Counted from the stretch's first letter, positions 48,448-60,006 are shown. The stretch is DNA of 64,000 nt from Corbicula japonica (GCA_038501625.1 JAZAYU010000080.1:2441972-2505971); one strand, 5' to 3'. Program-made: numbers and translations. Notes: generated from the sequence alone by a model not told the origin.

Positions 48448-48870
48448 ATTCTTGATCAGGATTAACACTGTTTGCTTTTTGATTCATTACATTATTTCTT
48501 ACCAAGAAGTGGAGAGTATAGATCCTGATCTGATAAGAGCTGACAGCATTTTTTTTTCCCCAATGGGGAAAGGGTCCCCTTCCATTACAATTGGGATATT
48601 TTCCCATTGTAAAATTTTGTACAGTACGGTTTGTTTCCTGGTAAAAACTCTTTTGTCAATAGGGAAACGGCACTGTTTGTTGTTGGGAACAGTAGGTTTG
48701 GGGATTGGGAAAGGTTGGGCTATTGAATTGGGAAGACTTTGTCAGCTTTGGGAATAATACCTTTTTGGGGAGGTAGTTAAAGAAGGGAAAAAAAAAGTTG
48801 GCTGATCTGGATCTACACTTGTTGTACATGCAATAAATCCCATATGTGTTGGGAGTAAACATGTTTAACA
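48448..48870. repeat. Family A host element, right part, with a second insertion
   Basis: ATTCTtgatcaggattaaca through gatcctgatctgataagagc is A sequence. A run-flanked insertion (48546-48797) follows, and A resumes at gttggctgatctggatctac to gggagtaaacatgtttaac. Confidence 0.75.
48546..48797. mobile_element. Small unclassified insertion with T-run/A-run ends
   Basis: About 250 bp between gctgacagc and gttggctgatc of the host A. It begins ttttttttccccaatgggga and ends gaagggaaaaaaaaa. The cccaat/attggg-rich interior resembles family D but the CAGGGC termini are not seen. Confidence 0.45.
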
Positions 48871-48888
48871 GCAGAGTCAATACAAATG

Positions 48889-49100
48889 CAGGGCTTTTTT
48901 CCTTCTTTAGTCGGCCATTTATGGGCACCTTCCCCTAGGAAAATTTCTTTAAAATCATGCAGTTTTCCCAAAAAGGTAACTTTACATCAGGTTTTTTTTC
49001 ATTCCCCTTAGAGAAATAATCACACTTATTTATAATTTTCCCAAATATATTGGGCATGTGCGCCTTCACTTGGCAGTTAAAAAAAACACTGAAAGGCATT
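48889..49100. repeat. Family D-like left end
   Basis: CAGGGCTTTTTTCCTTC begins a stretch with atcatgcagttttccc and ggtaactttacatcagg. A similar stretch lies at about 5525-5640 (atcatgcagttttcccc, taactttacaccagg). No complementary end was found, so the copy is truncated or a related family. Confidence 0.45.
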
Positions 49101-49178
49101 TAGTTCACTGCAAACATTGTCCCGGTAGAGTATTTAAAGTATGTGGAATTGAGTAGATGTGTTCTTGTTTACTTTTAG

Positions 49179-49311
49179 GCTGTTTCGCAGCAGAATTTGT
49201 GTTAGTTGGCAATGACCAGTCTGTAAAACCAACCACAGCGAGTGCTCCAGTTGACGTTACTCTGACTTGTACGGGTAGTCGCAGTGATCTCAGTTTTTAC
49301 ATCAAAAATAG
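49179..49311 (+). CDS. Ig-like domain gene, first-half exon (strands A-C)
   Basis: 133 nt, bounded by acttttag and by the consensus donor gtaagag, phase 1 in and 2 out. It encodes CFAAEFVLVGNDQ, then SVKPTTASAPVDV, then TLTCTGSRSDLSFYIKN. VTLTC is the typical B strand of an immunoglobulin-like domain with its first cysteine. The residues before AEF look like the end of a signal peptide, so this is probably the first mature domain of a secreted or membrane protein. Phase 1 entry is the usual Ig-domain boundary. The exon at 50065 continues the frame. The gene family is not identified. Confidence 0.7.
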
Positions 49312-49482
49312 GTAAGAGCTGTGAGTTCTAACCACAATATGTTACAGTTATTAATTGCTACATTCTCGTTATTCTGTAGAACACTGAATAATGGCTATTG
49401 AAACTGGAATGCAGACTATGCATTCACAGGGTAGGCAAAACCTGTGAACAATTGTAATGCACATATTGAAGATTTACACTTT

Positions 49483-49712
49483 TTAACCTTTACTGTATGA
49501 ATATGACTTTTCTACCAGTGCAAATAGATTGTGTAGCATTGTATACCCAGATCAGCCTGCACATCCATGCAGTCTGAACAGGATCTTCACTGGTTGCTCC
49601 ATAATCAGACATAATTTGATGAATCTAAAGGCAACATAGACTGCACAGATGAGCAGGTTGATTGGGATCTACACTGTTGCCAATGGGATAAAATCCATAT
49701 TTCAGTAGTAAA
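49483..49712. repeat. Family A element, diverged, holds the duplication breakpoint
   Basis: Starts near aacctttactgtatgaatat, with cagatcagcctgcacatcca, atcagacataatttgatgaa and gattgggatctacactgttg, ending agtaaag. The segment from acagatgagcaggttgattg (49645) rightward is duplicated at 61296. Confidence 0.7.
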
Positions 49713-50442
49713 GAAATATGTAATCTAATATACATTTAACTTGATGAGAATCTAGCAAATGTTTTTTTTTAAGAAAGGGAGACCACCTCAATTGATTTTT
49801 ATTTGTAGCAGCAAGAATTATCTGAACATTGTAGCCTTTATCATTCCTGATGCTCTTAACGCACCCGGGCATGATTAATTTACAGGCCACTGTTATTAAG
49901 TTTTGCTGTATGAAAATTAATATGATAAATAGATATTAAAATGTTATCCAAACATAGAGATGTCAATAGTATTGATTTTCATGTGTCAAATGTAGAAGTT
50001 TAGTTTTGATGAGCTGTTATTATGTTTTTATCTGTTGATTCACATAATTTATCCTTGAATGCAGAATTCAGTGGGACTTCATCCGAAGCAGCGATGAGAA
50101 GAGATTCACTATCACTGAATCCTTTTATCAGGCTCCAAATTCGCAGTATGCGAAGGAGAACTTTGCTAGCGGACATTTTGAATTTTCATATTCCGCTGAT
50201 CCTGGCACAAAGCTATATGTATTTCCTCTTAAGATCAAGGGTATGTGGCGTGAGCCTTCCCACTGCCATGTTAAAACATGGTTCTTTTCTCTGTTATGCA
50301 TTGCTATGAACACCTGTAACCTGTCTTGTATTATAACCATGGAGTGATGTAGTGATTTAGCTGAATTGTTCTATTGATACAGTTGTATACAGTATCATAA
50401 TACACGAGTTGAATTATCATTAATTATGACCAGACCAATTTG
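49645..50442 (+). repeat. Segmental duplication, copy 1
   Basis: About 800 bp including half of an A element, intron sequence, exon 50065-50240 and the following intron start. The second copy is 61296-64000 and runs off the window, expanded there by a HINE insertion. After the exon, about 165 bp appear identical; earlier parts differ by roughly one base in ten. Confidence 0.9.
50065..50240 (+). CDS. Ig-like domain gene, second-half exon 1 (strands C-E)
   Basis: 176 nt, acceptor ttgaatgcag, donor gtatgt, phase 2 in and 1 out, no stop. Joined to 49311 it gives Arg at the splice point, then IQWDFIRSSDEKRFTITES, FYQAPNSQYAKENFASG and HFEFSYSADPGTKLYVFPLK. The Trp is the core C-strand tryptophan of an Ig fold. 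HFEFSYS and KLYVFPLKI fit strands D and E. No F-strand Cys is present, so another exon must complete the domain. A near copy lies at 63629-63804. Confidence 0.75.
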
Positions 50443-50519
50443 GAATAATGTTTAATGAAACCAGCCTTAAAAACCTAGTGGTAACTTTACTGCTCCTCTC
50501 CATATACAAACATTGGAAC

Positions 50520-50733
50520 TTAACCCCTTTCCTCCATATATACCTATTGTTATGAGTGTACGACCATGCAGTCTGATCAGGATCTGCTCTGGTAGCCGTT
50601 TGGCCAGAAGTAACCTAAAAAATAAAATAGCAAGCAGTGCAGATCCAGATCAGATGGCACGGATGTGCCAGCTGATTTGCCTCTACACTTTTCGCACATG
50701 CCATTAAGGTGTGTATATGAAGGAAAGGGTTAA
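50520..50733. repeat. Family A element, full-length ends
   Basis: TTAACCCCTTTCCTCC to GAAGGAAAGGGTTAA. Part of the first hairpin is deleted (gacc directly to atgcagtctgatcagg). Confidence 0.85.
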
Positions 50734-50865
50734 CTAGCTTTCAGCTGGTCTAGTGACTCTAGTGACCATTTATAAACATGGTAAACTGTACTAGCTTCCA
50801 TTGACAAGTGTGTGAAATCAACAAAATTTTGAGTTCTTTTGTATTTGACTCATTACAACATGGAT

Positions 50866-51028
50866 ATAACTTAAATCTCATGCGAGACCAGTGTAAATCC
50901 GGATCAGCCTGCACATCAGTGGCACATGGGATATAAGCCACATCCCATGGAGTCATGTGCCCAATGTTAAAACACTGAGCATGGAAACCAGTCTCAAATC
51001 TCAAGCATCTGATTGGCTAAAATGGCGA
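50866..51028. repeat. Family A fragment joined to a family B left arm
   Basis: A-like accagtgtaaatccggatca and cccatggagtcatg are followed by the B left arm (gagcatggaaaccagtctca ... ctgattggctaaaatggcg). The B right arm is absent. Confidence 0.65.
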
Positions 51029-51453
51029 ACAGTTGCAATGGAAAAATTTCTAAAGCAAAGGAAATGCAACATTTCATAGTAAAAACCATAATTACTGGTT
51101 TAAAATTAGAAAGTAACCCTCTCAAAGATAAAGGTTCACACAATTTTTGAAAACATTGGTCAATAATTCAAATGATAATTTCAAATCGGCATTTGAATGC
51201 GAGTGTCCCAACTATATACGCCAGCTTAAAGGATTGAAATAGGCTCAAGATCAAGGTTGGATGCTAGCCTGTATACATTGTAATCTTTTAATTTTGTTCT
51301 GTACCTTGACAAAACTTCAAATGATATGCATAATTAAACTTTTTGGCATTTTGGGAGTAAGTCATTGCAATAATTATAAAATTTTTAATTACGATATATT
51401 TCTTTTAACAAAAAGTGTGATATATGACATGATTGAAAAATGATTACTGTTTT

Positions 51454-53055
51454 TAGCTCACCTGAGCCATAGGCTCATGGTGAGCTATTGTGACCCGTCT
51501 TTGTCCGGCGTCCGGCGTCCGTCGTCCGTCAACAATTTCCTTTAAACAACATCTCCTCTGAAACCACTTGATGGATTTTAACCAAATTTGTCCTGAAGCA
51601 TCCTGGCACTGATGTCTACAAAAGTTGTTCAAATCATGACCACAGGGTCAAGGTCAAGGACACTGCTGCTAAAAATAGAAATTCAGTCTTTGCTCAATTA
51701 CTTGAGTTTGCATAGGGTTATTGACTCCAAACTTGGTGTATGGGTAGCTTATATCAAACGGCAGCTTGGGGTTGCTACCCAGGTGTCTGTGATCAAGGTC
51801 AAGGTCACTGCTGCTAAAAATAGAAATTCAGTCTTTGCTCAATTACTTGAGTTTGCTTAGGCCTATTGACTCCAAACTTGGTGTATGGGTAGCTTTTATC
51901 AAAAGGCAGCTTGGGGTTGCTACCCAGGTGTCTGTGATCAAGGTCAAGGTCACTATTGCTAAAAATAGAAATTCAGTCTTTGCTCAATTACTTGAGTTTG
52001 CTTAGGCCTATTGACTCCAAACTTGGTGTATGGGTAGCTTATATCAAAAGGCAGCTTGGGGTTGCTACCCAGGTGTCTGTGATCAAGGTCAAGGTCACTG
52101 TTGCTAAAAATAGAAATTCGGTCTTTGCTCAATTACTTGAGTTTGCTTAGGCCTATTGACTCCAAACTTGGTGTATGAGTAGCTGATATCAAAAGGCAGC
52201 TTGGGGTTGCTACCCAGATGTCTGTGATCAAGGTCAAGGTCACTGTTGCTAAAAATAGAAATTCAGTTTCTGCTTAATAACTTGAGTTTGCTTTGGCATA
52301 TTGACTCCAAACTTGATGTATGGGTTTCTTATATCAAAAGGCAGCTTGGGGTTGCTACCCAGGTGTCTGTGATTAAGGTCAAGGTCACTGTTACTAAAAA
52401 TAGAAATGCAGTTTCTACTTAATTACTTGAGATTGCTTTGGCCTATTGACTCCAAACTTGGTATATGGATAGCTTGTATCTAGAGGCAGCTTGGGGTTGC
52501 TACCCAGGTGTCTGTGATTAAGGTCAAGGTCACTGTTACTAAAAATAGAAATTCAGTTTCTACTTAATTACTTGAGATTGCTTTGGCCTATTGACTCCAA
52601 ACTTGGTATATGGATAGCTTAAATTAAGAGGCAACTTGGGAAAGCTACCTACGTGTCTGTGATCAAGGTCAAGGTCACTGTTGCTAAAAAAAGAAATTCA
52701 GTTTCCACTAAATAACTTGAGTTTGCTTTGGTTTTTTGACTCCACACTTGGTGTATGAGTAGCTTATATCAAACGGCAGCTTGGGATTGCTACCCAGGTG
52801 TCTCTGATCAAGGTTAAGGTCACAGTTGCTAAAAATAGAAATTCAGTTTCCACTTAATAACTTGAGTTTGCTTTGGCATATTGACTCCAAACTTGGTACA
52901 TGGGTAGCTTATAACAAGAGACAAATTGGGAATGCTACCCACATGTCTGTGATCAAGGTCAAGGTCACTGTTGCTAAAAATAAAAATTCAGTTTCTGGTT
53001 AATAACTTGAGTTTCATACTCAGGTGAGCGATTCAGGGCCATCATGGCCCTCTTG
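51454..53055. mobile_element. Family E HINE-type element, variant array
   Basis: The 5' end is TAGCTCACCTGAGCC with a small hairpin, then gtccggcgtccgtcgtccgt. About ten units of about 145 bp follow, each with ttgactccaaacttggtgta, cagcttggggttgctaccca and gatcaaggtcaaggtcact. The 3' end has CAGGTGAGCG, the hairpin gggccatcatggccc and CTCTTG, with T flanks. Its units differ in sequence from the arrays at 13319 and 61670 but match in period and in both termini. Confidence 0.8.
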
Positions 53056-53335
53056 TCTTTTAGATTCATTAGGTCATTACTAGCCAAAGAGCAAACATTG
53101 AAGATCCTGTGTCCAAGATCATAAAACTAAATCTGGAGATCAGTCTCAAATCTCAAGCATCTGATTGGCTGAAATGGCGACCAGTCGCCATTTCAGCCAA
53201 TCAGATGCTTGAGATTTGAGACTGATCTCAAAACTTAGTTTTATGATCTTGGGCCCAGATCAGTCTGGGCATATGTGCAGGCTGATCTAGATCTGCACTG
53301 GTTGCACATGGGATACCATTGCAGTGTAAAAGGAC
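53056..53335. repeat. Family A element with nested family B
   Basis: A sequence (ttcattaggtcattactagc, tgaagatcctg) is broken by B at 53110-53254. A resumes at agatcagtctgggcatatgt. This B variant begins gtccaagatcataaaactaa and its arms match almost perfectly. Confidence 0.8.
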
Positions 53336-54618
53336 AAGCAAACAATTTCTAAAAGTCTCACAGGCATTCATGTTCATTTGACAGAATGATAAACACTGAA
53401 GGTAGTTTATATTTACGATCGTAGTTTAATAGTGATGAAAAATCAGGCTAGCATATATACCTTTTGTGACTGAGTCTATTTCCAGATAGAAATTCAAATA
53501 TTTATTGTTCTTCTGAATCATTACACCATTAGTGACTTCAGCTTTGGTTTTGTTATAAAATATACATGTGTAATATGATAGTTATAATATTGTCACTGGT
53601 AATCTGCGTACAGTATTGTAATGTAAATGTACACGATAAACAAGAGCTTTCTTACAATGTGGTTGCAGACCGAGGTGGCGATGGTGCACATATCAGTGTT
53701 TTTTTTATGCCAAATATTTGGAGAAATTGGGCCCCATTCCCCCCTCAAAATAGTATATATTTTTCCCCCACATCCATAAAGAATTCCCCCTTTGCCGGAG
53801 TCTGTTAAGCACCGTTCGATAAAGAAGATGATAAATCTGAATTTTGGATATGTTTGATGGATACCCCACTGATGGACAATACAGTGACAAGAATAATTGA
53901 TAAATTTGCAGACAGAAAAAGACATTTTACTGTAGACCACTGAATTTCTTTGAATTAAAAGATCATTGAATACTTTGTTATGTTGTGTTTGACAGGCTGC
54001 AAGTATCTTCCAAATATTCCGCCTTTCCTTTGTTCGCCTCGCAATTTTCCCCCTCCAAAGGGCTGCGACCTCCTTCCCCCAAAAGAGAAAAAAAACACTG
54101 CATATGTATTCAAGGTACATTGCTAACTACATGGTACAAGTTTATAGTCAGTGGTTGTAATGTCATCAAGTATTGTGCTCATCAGGAACAATTACTTACA
54201 AGTGATCTATAATTTCAAAAATAAGGCTTGGTATCGGCCTATATGCAGCAAGAATGATAACTCAGTTTTGAAATTTAGTAATTAAGTTCAATCTTTTTGT
54301 TTAGTTCTCATAAATTGTTTGCATCTTCAAAGTTCATATGTATGTACATACAGTCATGAATATGAGAAAAGTATTTTGTTCTAACAGTGCTTATTTGTCA
54401 AATTATCCCTAACATTTTGTCAGTTTTAAACTGACTTCTTCAAAGTATAAGGTTACTTTAGTGTATTACTATCAAGGGAGGTAACTGACACTTAAAATTC
54501 TTCAAATATTTCACCAAAAAAGGAAATTGACTCCTTCCTATTCTGGCATTTAGGTCTTTGCGAGGAAGAAGAGAGATGTATACAAACTTAGGGAAATGAC
54601 ATAAATGAATCATTGACT
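53336..54618. other. Intron-like sequence, unassigned
   Basis: A C-rich block (ccattcccccctcaaaatag ... ttccccctttgccgg) and ccctccaaagggctgcgacc suggest another decayed element at about 53670-54080. The 175-codon minus-strand frame (53593-54120) has no domain signature and is not called. Confidence 0.35.
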
Positions 54619-54767
54619 TGGGCAGAAGGTTATAAAGGGAGATTGGAAACCGGTCTCAAATCTCAAGCATCTGATTGGCTGAAATGGCAACTGGTTGCCA
54701 TTTCTGCCAATCAGATGCTTGAGATTTGAGACTGGTTTCCATGCTCAATTTTATAACCTTGGGCATA
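54619..54767. repeat. Family B palindrome (complete)
   Basis: The arms run from gggcagaaggttataaaggg to caattttataaccttgggc. Both CCAAT boxes are intact around gaaatggcaactggttgcca. Confidence 0.85.
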
Positions 54768-54938
54768 GGACTGTTGAAGGTTTTAATGTACCTTGTGCAC
54801 CAGTCACTGCTAAGGTCTGCTGTCCTGTTGGACATTGGGGTTAGTTGGTGAGATCTGTGTTCTAATAATGATAGTTGCTTGTGGGAACAGTGGTCTGTGG
54901 AAATGGTGGTTCACTTGGATTACCAGAAAACCTTTATA

Positions 54939-55179
54939 TTAACCCTTTACTCCATTTGTAAGCATTTGTCTGCATGTTCAACCAGTGTAGATCCAGATCA
55001 GCTGGCAAATCAGTGCCATCTGATCAGAATCTGCACTGTTTGCTTTTTGGTCAGAAATAACCTAATTAATCAAAAAGCAACCAGTGTAGCTCCTGATCAG
55101 ATAGCATAGATGTCCTGGCTGATCTGGATCTAAACTGTTTGCCCACACAAAAAGGCGTACATATGAAAAAAAGGGTTAA
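54939..55179. repeat. Family A element, full length
   Basis: TTAACCCTTTACTCC to AAAAAAAGGGTTAA. Both hairpins and the linker cagaaataacctaattaatc are present. Confidence 0.85.
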
Positions 55180-55347
55180 TTATGACTAGATTATCCTACG
55201 TTTGGCTAGTGTTTTTAAGCAATCTTTGGATCAGAACAGTGCTTTCTTTTATAGTCATTTTCTCTTAACTATTTCTTATTTATCACACTGCTTCAATTAC
55301 AGTTCTTTATTAATTTGTGCCACTTTTACAGAAAGGTGCTAAATGCT

Positions 55348-55480
55348 ATTAACCCTTAATATATATGGCTTATATCAATTGGCAAATATGTAGTTCTAGA
55401 TCAGCCAGCACGTAATTATGTGATCTGGATCTTCACTGTTTGTCAATATGATAAAACCCATATATGTGGAGTAAAGGCTT
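55348..55480. repeat. Family A element, internally deleted
   Basis: ttaacccttaatatatatgg and gtggagtaaagg enclose one collapsed hairpin (gttctagatcagccagcacg). Confidence 0.65.
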
Positions 55481-55579
55481 CATTAAGATTGCAATACTAC
55501 CTTCTTACTGTGTCACAACTATTTTTGCCCCTACCATCAAAAATAATAGTTCACAAATATTTTGAAGTGTGAGATGAGT

Positions 55580-55796
55580 TTAACCCTTCCCTCAATATAT
55601 ACACATTTTTACACATGTGCAACCAGTGTAGATCCAGATCTGGATCTGCACTGGTCGCATTTTGGTCAGATGTAATTTTAACTAATCGAAAAGCGAACAG
55701 TGCAGATCCAGATCAGAAGGCATAGATGTGGCGGCTGATCTGGATCTAAACTGTTCGCCCATGCAATAAAGGTGTATCTATGGAGGAAAGGATTAA
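55580..55796. repeat. Family A element, full-length ends
   Basis: TTAACCCTTCCCTC to TGGAGGAAAGGATTAA. The first hairpin is collapsed to gatccagatctggatctgca. Confidence 0.85.
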
Positions 55797-56589
55797 CTGG
55801 TAACAAGCTTAGCTGGAATATAAAGTACATTCTAAGGTTTCTTCTCTGCATGTTTCAATAATTCTGATATTTCTGCTCAATGGCTAAATGAAGCACCAGT
55901 ATTTTATTCTCCCACATTTCTCTGATTGGTTCTTTTCTAAGAATTATATTGGACATGTCATAGGAAAAGGTGTCTCCAGTGATACGTTTTGACATTTTAG
56001 TTGTTACTATATTTGGAAAGAAATTACAATGAAAAACTTACAATTATCTTTTATTTTCATAGATAATTAAATATGGTTCTTTTATGTAACATTTTGACTA
56101 TAGAATTTTATTTTTACTGCAAAATACATATACAATAAGCAATGTGGTCTGCCTAACTTTATGACATTGTTTAGAGGAATTTAAAAAAAACAACACCTTT
56201 TCCAGTGACATGCACCATGTTGCTTTTATCTTTTTAACCTGCTATGACAGGGGATTGTGTACAGTGATGGTCCTAGATTTTGCTGACCTCTTACCCACAA
56301 TATCCTATAGTTTGCAACTTAAAGAAAACTCCTCAAAATCCTGATGCTTATATGACATATTGAACTGATTTCTAGATACTTGGGTTCTACAGGATTTATC
56401 ACAGTAACCCGCCTTCCTGAAGGTCATTTCCAGTTTGGCTTGGTGTTCAAAATCCTTCTATTCATTCAGTGTTGTGATTGATACGCTGGTTTGCTGCAGT
56501 GATTTGATATAAGGTTGCCATGGTGATCAAGGTATTGAACCTGTTACTTTATGTCATAAATGACATAAACCTTCACCTCTCACTGGAAT

Positions 56590-56671
56590 GGTGACCAGTC
56601 TCAAGCATCTGATTGGCTGAAATGGAGACTTGTGATTTGAGACTGGTTTCCAATCTCAGTTTTATCATCTT
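56590..56671. repeat. Family B, internally deleted
   Basis: gaccagtctcaagcatctga with ttggctgaaatgg, then gtgatttgagactggtttcc and caatctcagttttatcatct. The right CCAAT box is missing. Confidence 0.7.
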
Positions 56672-57283
56672 TGACACTCAGTCTGCATGTATTGAATACA
56701 ATAGATCAGGTGAGAGTCCTGGCCCCATTTGGCCCTTGCACTGCAGGTATTATCTCAGTACACAGGTATATGGTATGTCTTATGAATATGCATTGCAAAT
56801 ATAAGCCAGCGGTCTGAGAATGTGCTTTTTATTATTCATTATGTGACTTACAAACATCCATAGTTCCCATTGCCTGAGAGCGAAGAAGTGCCCACCTTTA
56901 GTAGTGATATTTCTACTGGAAAAGAGATTGTAACATTTAACACTAATGTTCGAGTGTATCATACAAACATTGAATATGATGTGAGATGTTACTTTCACAC
57001 AAAAGTTTTGTGAACTTAATATTGAAAAATGAAATGATAAAAAGTTTATTAGCAGTGTACGTCCTGAAATACAACCCTTGGAAGTCTGCTGATAGTCATT
57101 TCCCAATTCCAGTTTTTAGACTGGTCTCCAATCATAGTTTTATGGTCTTCAATCCAGTCTACAAATGGACCAATCAAATCTTGTAGTATTCTCAAATCTT
57201 GGGGCCCTGGTCCATAGATTTGGATATTGATGAATATTATTTTTGATCTTCTTGGAGTTAAACTTCAGCTTCATATTTCCCAG

Positions 57284-57349
57284 TGACTGCTGGTCTAAAA
57301 GAAGATGCTAATGGCTATTGTCTTAGATTAGTTTGGAAGGAAAGCGATT
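57284..57349 (+). CDS. Candidate Ig-like F/G-strand exon
   Basis: 66 nt between catatttcccag and the consensus donor gtaagt, phase 1 in and 1 out. It encodes TAGLKEDANGYCLRLVWKES and Asp. Joined to 50240 (phase 1) it gives Val and the run LKIKV-TAGLKEDANGYC, which reads like the end of an E strand followed by an F strand with the second cysteine (compare the Ig DxGxYxC motif, here one residue shorter). It would complete the domain begun at 49179. A short exon can arise by chance, so transcript support is needed. Confidence 0.4.
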
Positions 57350-57974
57350 GTAAGTTTTTGTAGTGGTTTGTTGTAAGGTGTTTATTATGGGTTTTGCAAG
57401 AAAAAAAAGGGTTTTCCTTCTTTACTAGGGGCTGGATAATTATGCCATCCCTCTCAAGAGTTTTCAAACTTCATATGATGGGTCATTTAAAGGTCACTGG
57501 GTAAAAAGTCAAGGTCACTAACTAGAGTAAGGAACATTTGATGGCTATCATCTTGTAGTGCAGAAACTTTCATATGATTTTATAGTTATGAATGATGGAC
57601 CGTGGGTCTGTTGAGGTGGTCCTTGTTACTGGATCTACTAGTTCTTCTTGAATATGTCACAAGGATAGTACATTTAGGAAATATTTGGTTTTCAGACATG
57701 GTTAATCATACATTTGGAAGAAATTGTGTCCGAGCTAAACTTTCCATCAATCTGCTTCTCTTGTCATAACTGTTTGCATTGAAGTGATGTGATGCATGTT
57801 AAACTGTCATGCTATATTAACAGTTTTTGTGCCAGTGGTCCCTTTCAAAGAAAAGGCAGTACATAGGGATTGCTTTGTCTGTCTGATTATCCATTGGTCA
57901 AGCTATCAGTCCATCTTGAAAATTTAATGTTGTCTGAACATTGAAATTTCTTAATATTTCTTCACAAAACTTTG

Positions 57975-58842
57975 TACAGTAAAAACTCCCTAACGAGTCT
58001 GGGGAAAAAGTCCAGTTTAGAGAGGATTCCGGTTTATAGAGGATTTTATGCTTGATCACCATAATATTTGACAAGTGTTGTTCTTATTAGTGTGTTATAA
58101 CGCCTTTTCTTAGTCTAAATTGAATGTTTGTTTTTTTATGCATATTTCACTTTTTTTGCAACATTTGACATATTTTAAGGAAAAAATAACAAATTAAATT
58201 TTATCCAACATTTTAATTTATTTTCTCATAAAAACATATTTTTTCAACAAACTCAATTATATACGTACGTGAACATGTATATATTCAAACTAAATGTTAT
58301 GGAATCATAAGCATGTTTTTCACAGCCCTGTGAAATCGCTGACTGATCGACCGATTTCGCGAAATTGCAGCATTAATTACAAAAGAAAGACAGTCACGGG
58401 TGTTCCAAACAATAAATTAAACAGACAATTACCTAATCGTCGTCTTCTCAACTCGTATTTGTTTACACAACAATTACATGTCCCAGTTATTAACCCTTGT
58501 AATTTTCACGCCTATTAAATAATATGCGCGCCTTTAAAGGAAAACAACGGATTATCTTGCAAATGTTTGACACGCTTGACAATACACAAGCCTTTGACAA
58601 GACAACCCGAGTTCATCACTTTCGATGTCAATTATCAAAATTCCGGTTTTCAGAGGGTTTTTAAAGAGCAAATAGCAAATATAATCGTAAAAAAAGGCCG
58701 GTTTCCGGAATTCGGAGGTTCCGGTTTTCAAAGGTTTTCTTTTCAATAAAATAAGAAGGAAAAAAATCGGGACCATAAAAATTATGCGGTTTTGGGAGGA
58801 TTCCGGATTATAGAGGATCCAGTTTAGAGAGTTTGTACTGTA
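57975..58842. mobile_element. Tigger/pogo-like non-autonomous element
   Basis: TACAGTAAAAACTCCCTAAC on the left and, inverted, TACAGTACAAACTCTCTAAA on the right, with TA ends. Subterminal copies of ttccggttttcaga and attccggtttatagagg occur on both sides. TA plus CAGTA termini fit pogo/Tigger. Open frames inside have no transposase motifs. Confidence 0.6.
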
Positions 58843-58986
58843 TTTTTTGTTGCTTATAGAATGCAGGGTCATTATATAGTCAACATATTTGGGTCAAGGT
58901 CACCCATGACAGAGTTATGCCCCTCTTTGTACATATATTCTATCTCTTAAACCCAATGTTTGCTATAAATTTGCCATTTCTTAACA

Positions 58987-60006
58987 TACGAGGGTTGTCC
59001 CAATAAATCATAGACTATTTGAATAAATAGAAAACTACTGAACATATCTTTAAGCAAATTACATAGTTAGTTAAGACATCATTTGGTAACAAATATGCTG
59101 AATTCCAAAGAAAAATCTTCTAAAATAAATAAATTACTTACACATCATTAAACCGTGATAGCGATCAGCGCCGCACGTCAAAAAGCGCCATGATTTGGAA
59201 TTCAATAATATACTTTAAACACTTAATACGTTACACAGTTCCATTTTAGCCGCGAATTGTTAATGTTACCTTAACTGGTGATCATTCTGAAATCAATCCA
59301 CAAAGTTTCAAAAAGTTGCCATAATTTTTATAAGAGTAGTGCTTGTTTCATGCTAATGGGTAAACATTATTTTTTCATAAAAATCGCGACGTTGAAGAAG
59401 CCGCGGCGCACATTTCGATCATCCAAAATTCTGATAAAGCGAATTGACGCCAAAAGACACGCTTAAGGAATAAAAACAAATTAAAAAGCATCCTCATATC
59501 TAGAGCGTTGGTATACAAGATTGCTCAGAAAGTTTTTGCATGGTAAAACGGAAATAATACCCAGAATCAGTCATCGCCCGTACTCGCCGGACCTCGCTAC
59601 TCTAGACGTTCTGTACTGTCGGGCTCATAGGTCGCAAATGAGAGATCTGCGGCGAGATCAGAAAGCTTGGCCTTCAACAAAAGTCTTCCAACAGAGTGTT
59701 ACATTAATATATTTAATATTCGGGTGAACAGACACCGTGAGTGTATCGAACATGCTATAGAGTTCTTCAGGAAGGAGTAACGGTATGCTGTGTGAGCATT
59801 GTAATGACGTTGCGACGTGCGCCGCTGGTCGATAGGTCGCCTTGTTAAAATGTTTGTAATTTCTTTATGATAATCTATTTTTCTTTTATATTTCGTCTAC
59901 AAATTACCAAATGATGTATTAACTTACTGTGAAATTTGCATAAACATGTGTTCAGCAGTTTACTTTTTATTGAAATAGTCTAAGATGTATTGGGACAACC
60001 CTCGTA
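58987..60006 (+). mobile_element. Mariner relic with intact inverted ends
   Basis: TACGAGGGTTGTCCCAATAA on the left and its inverse at 59987-60006 on the right, bounded by TA. Pairing continues as atcatagactattt against aaatagtctaagat. Total length is about 1.02 kb, short of the usual 1.3 kb for mariner, so it is internally deleted. It holds a transposase fragment at about 59521-59727. Confidence 0.8.
59521..59727 (+). pseudogene. Degenerate mariner transposase fragment
   Basis: The frame contains HRPYSPDLATLDVLY, matching the mariner signature around the second and third catalytic aspartates (typically YSPDLAPxD). Preceding residues read KTEIIPRIS. No longer frame exists on either side and the N-terminal DNA-binding region is not recognisable, so it is inactive. 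Confidence 0.7.

Noticed and set aside
53593..54120. 175-codon minus-strand frame
   Set aside because: No domain signature, C-rich low-complexity content and no transcription context. Length alone is not enough in a 64-kb window.
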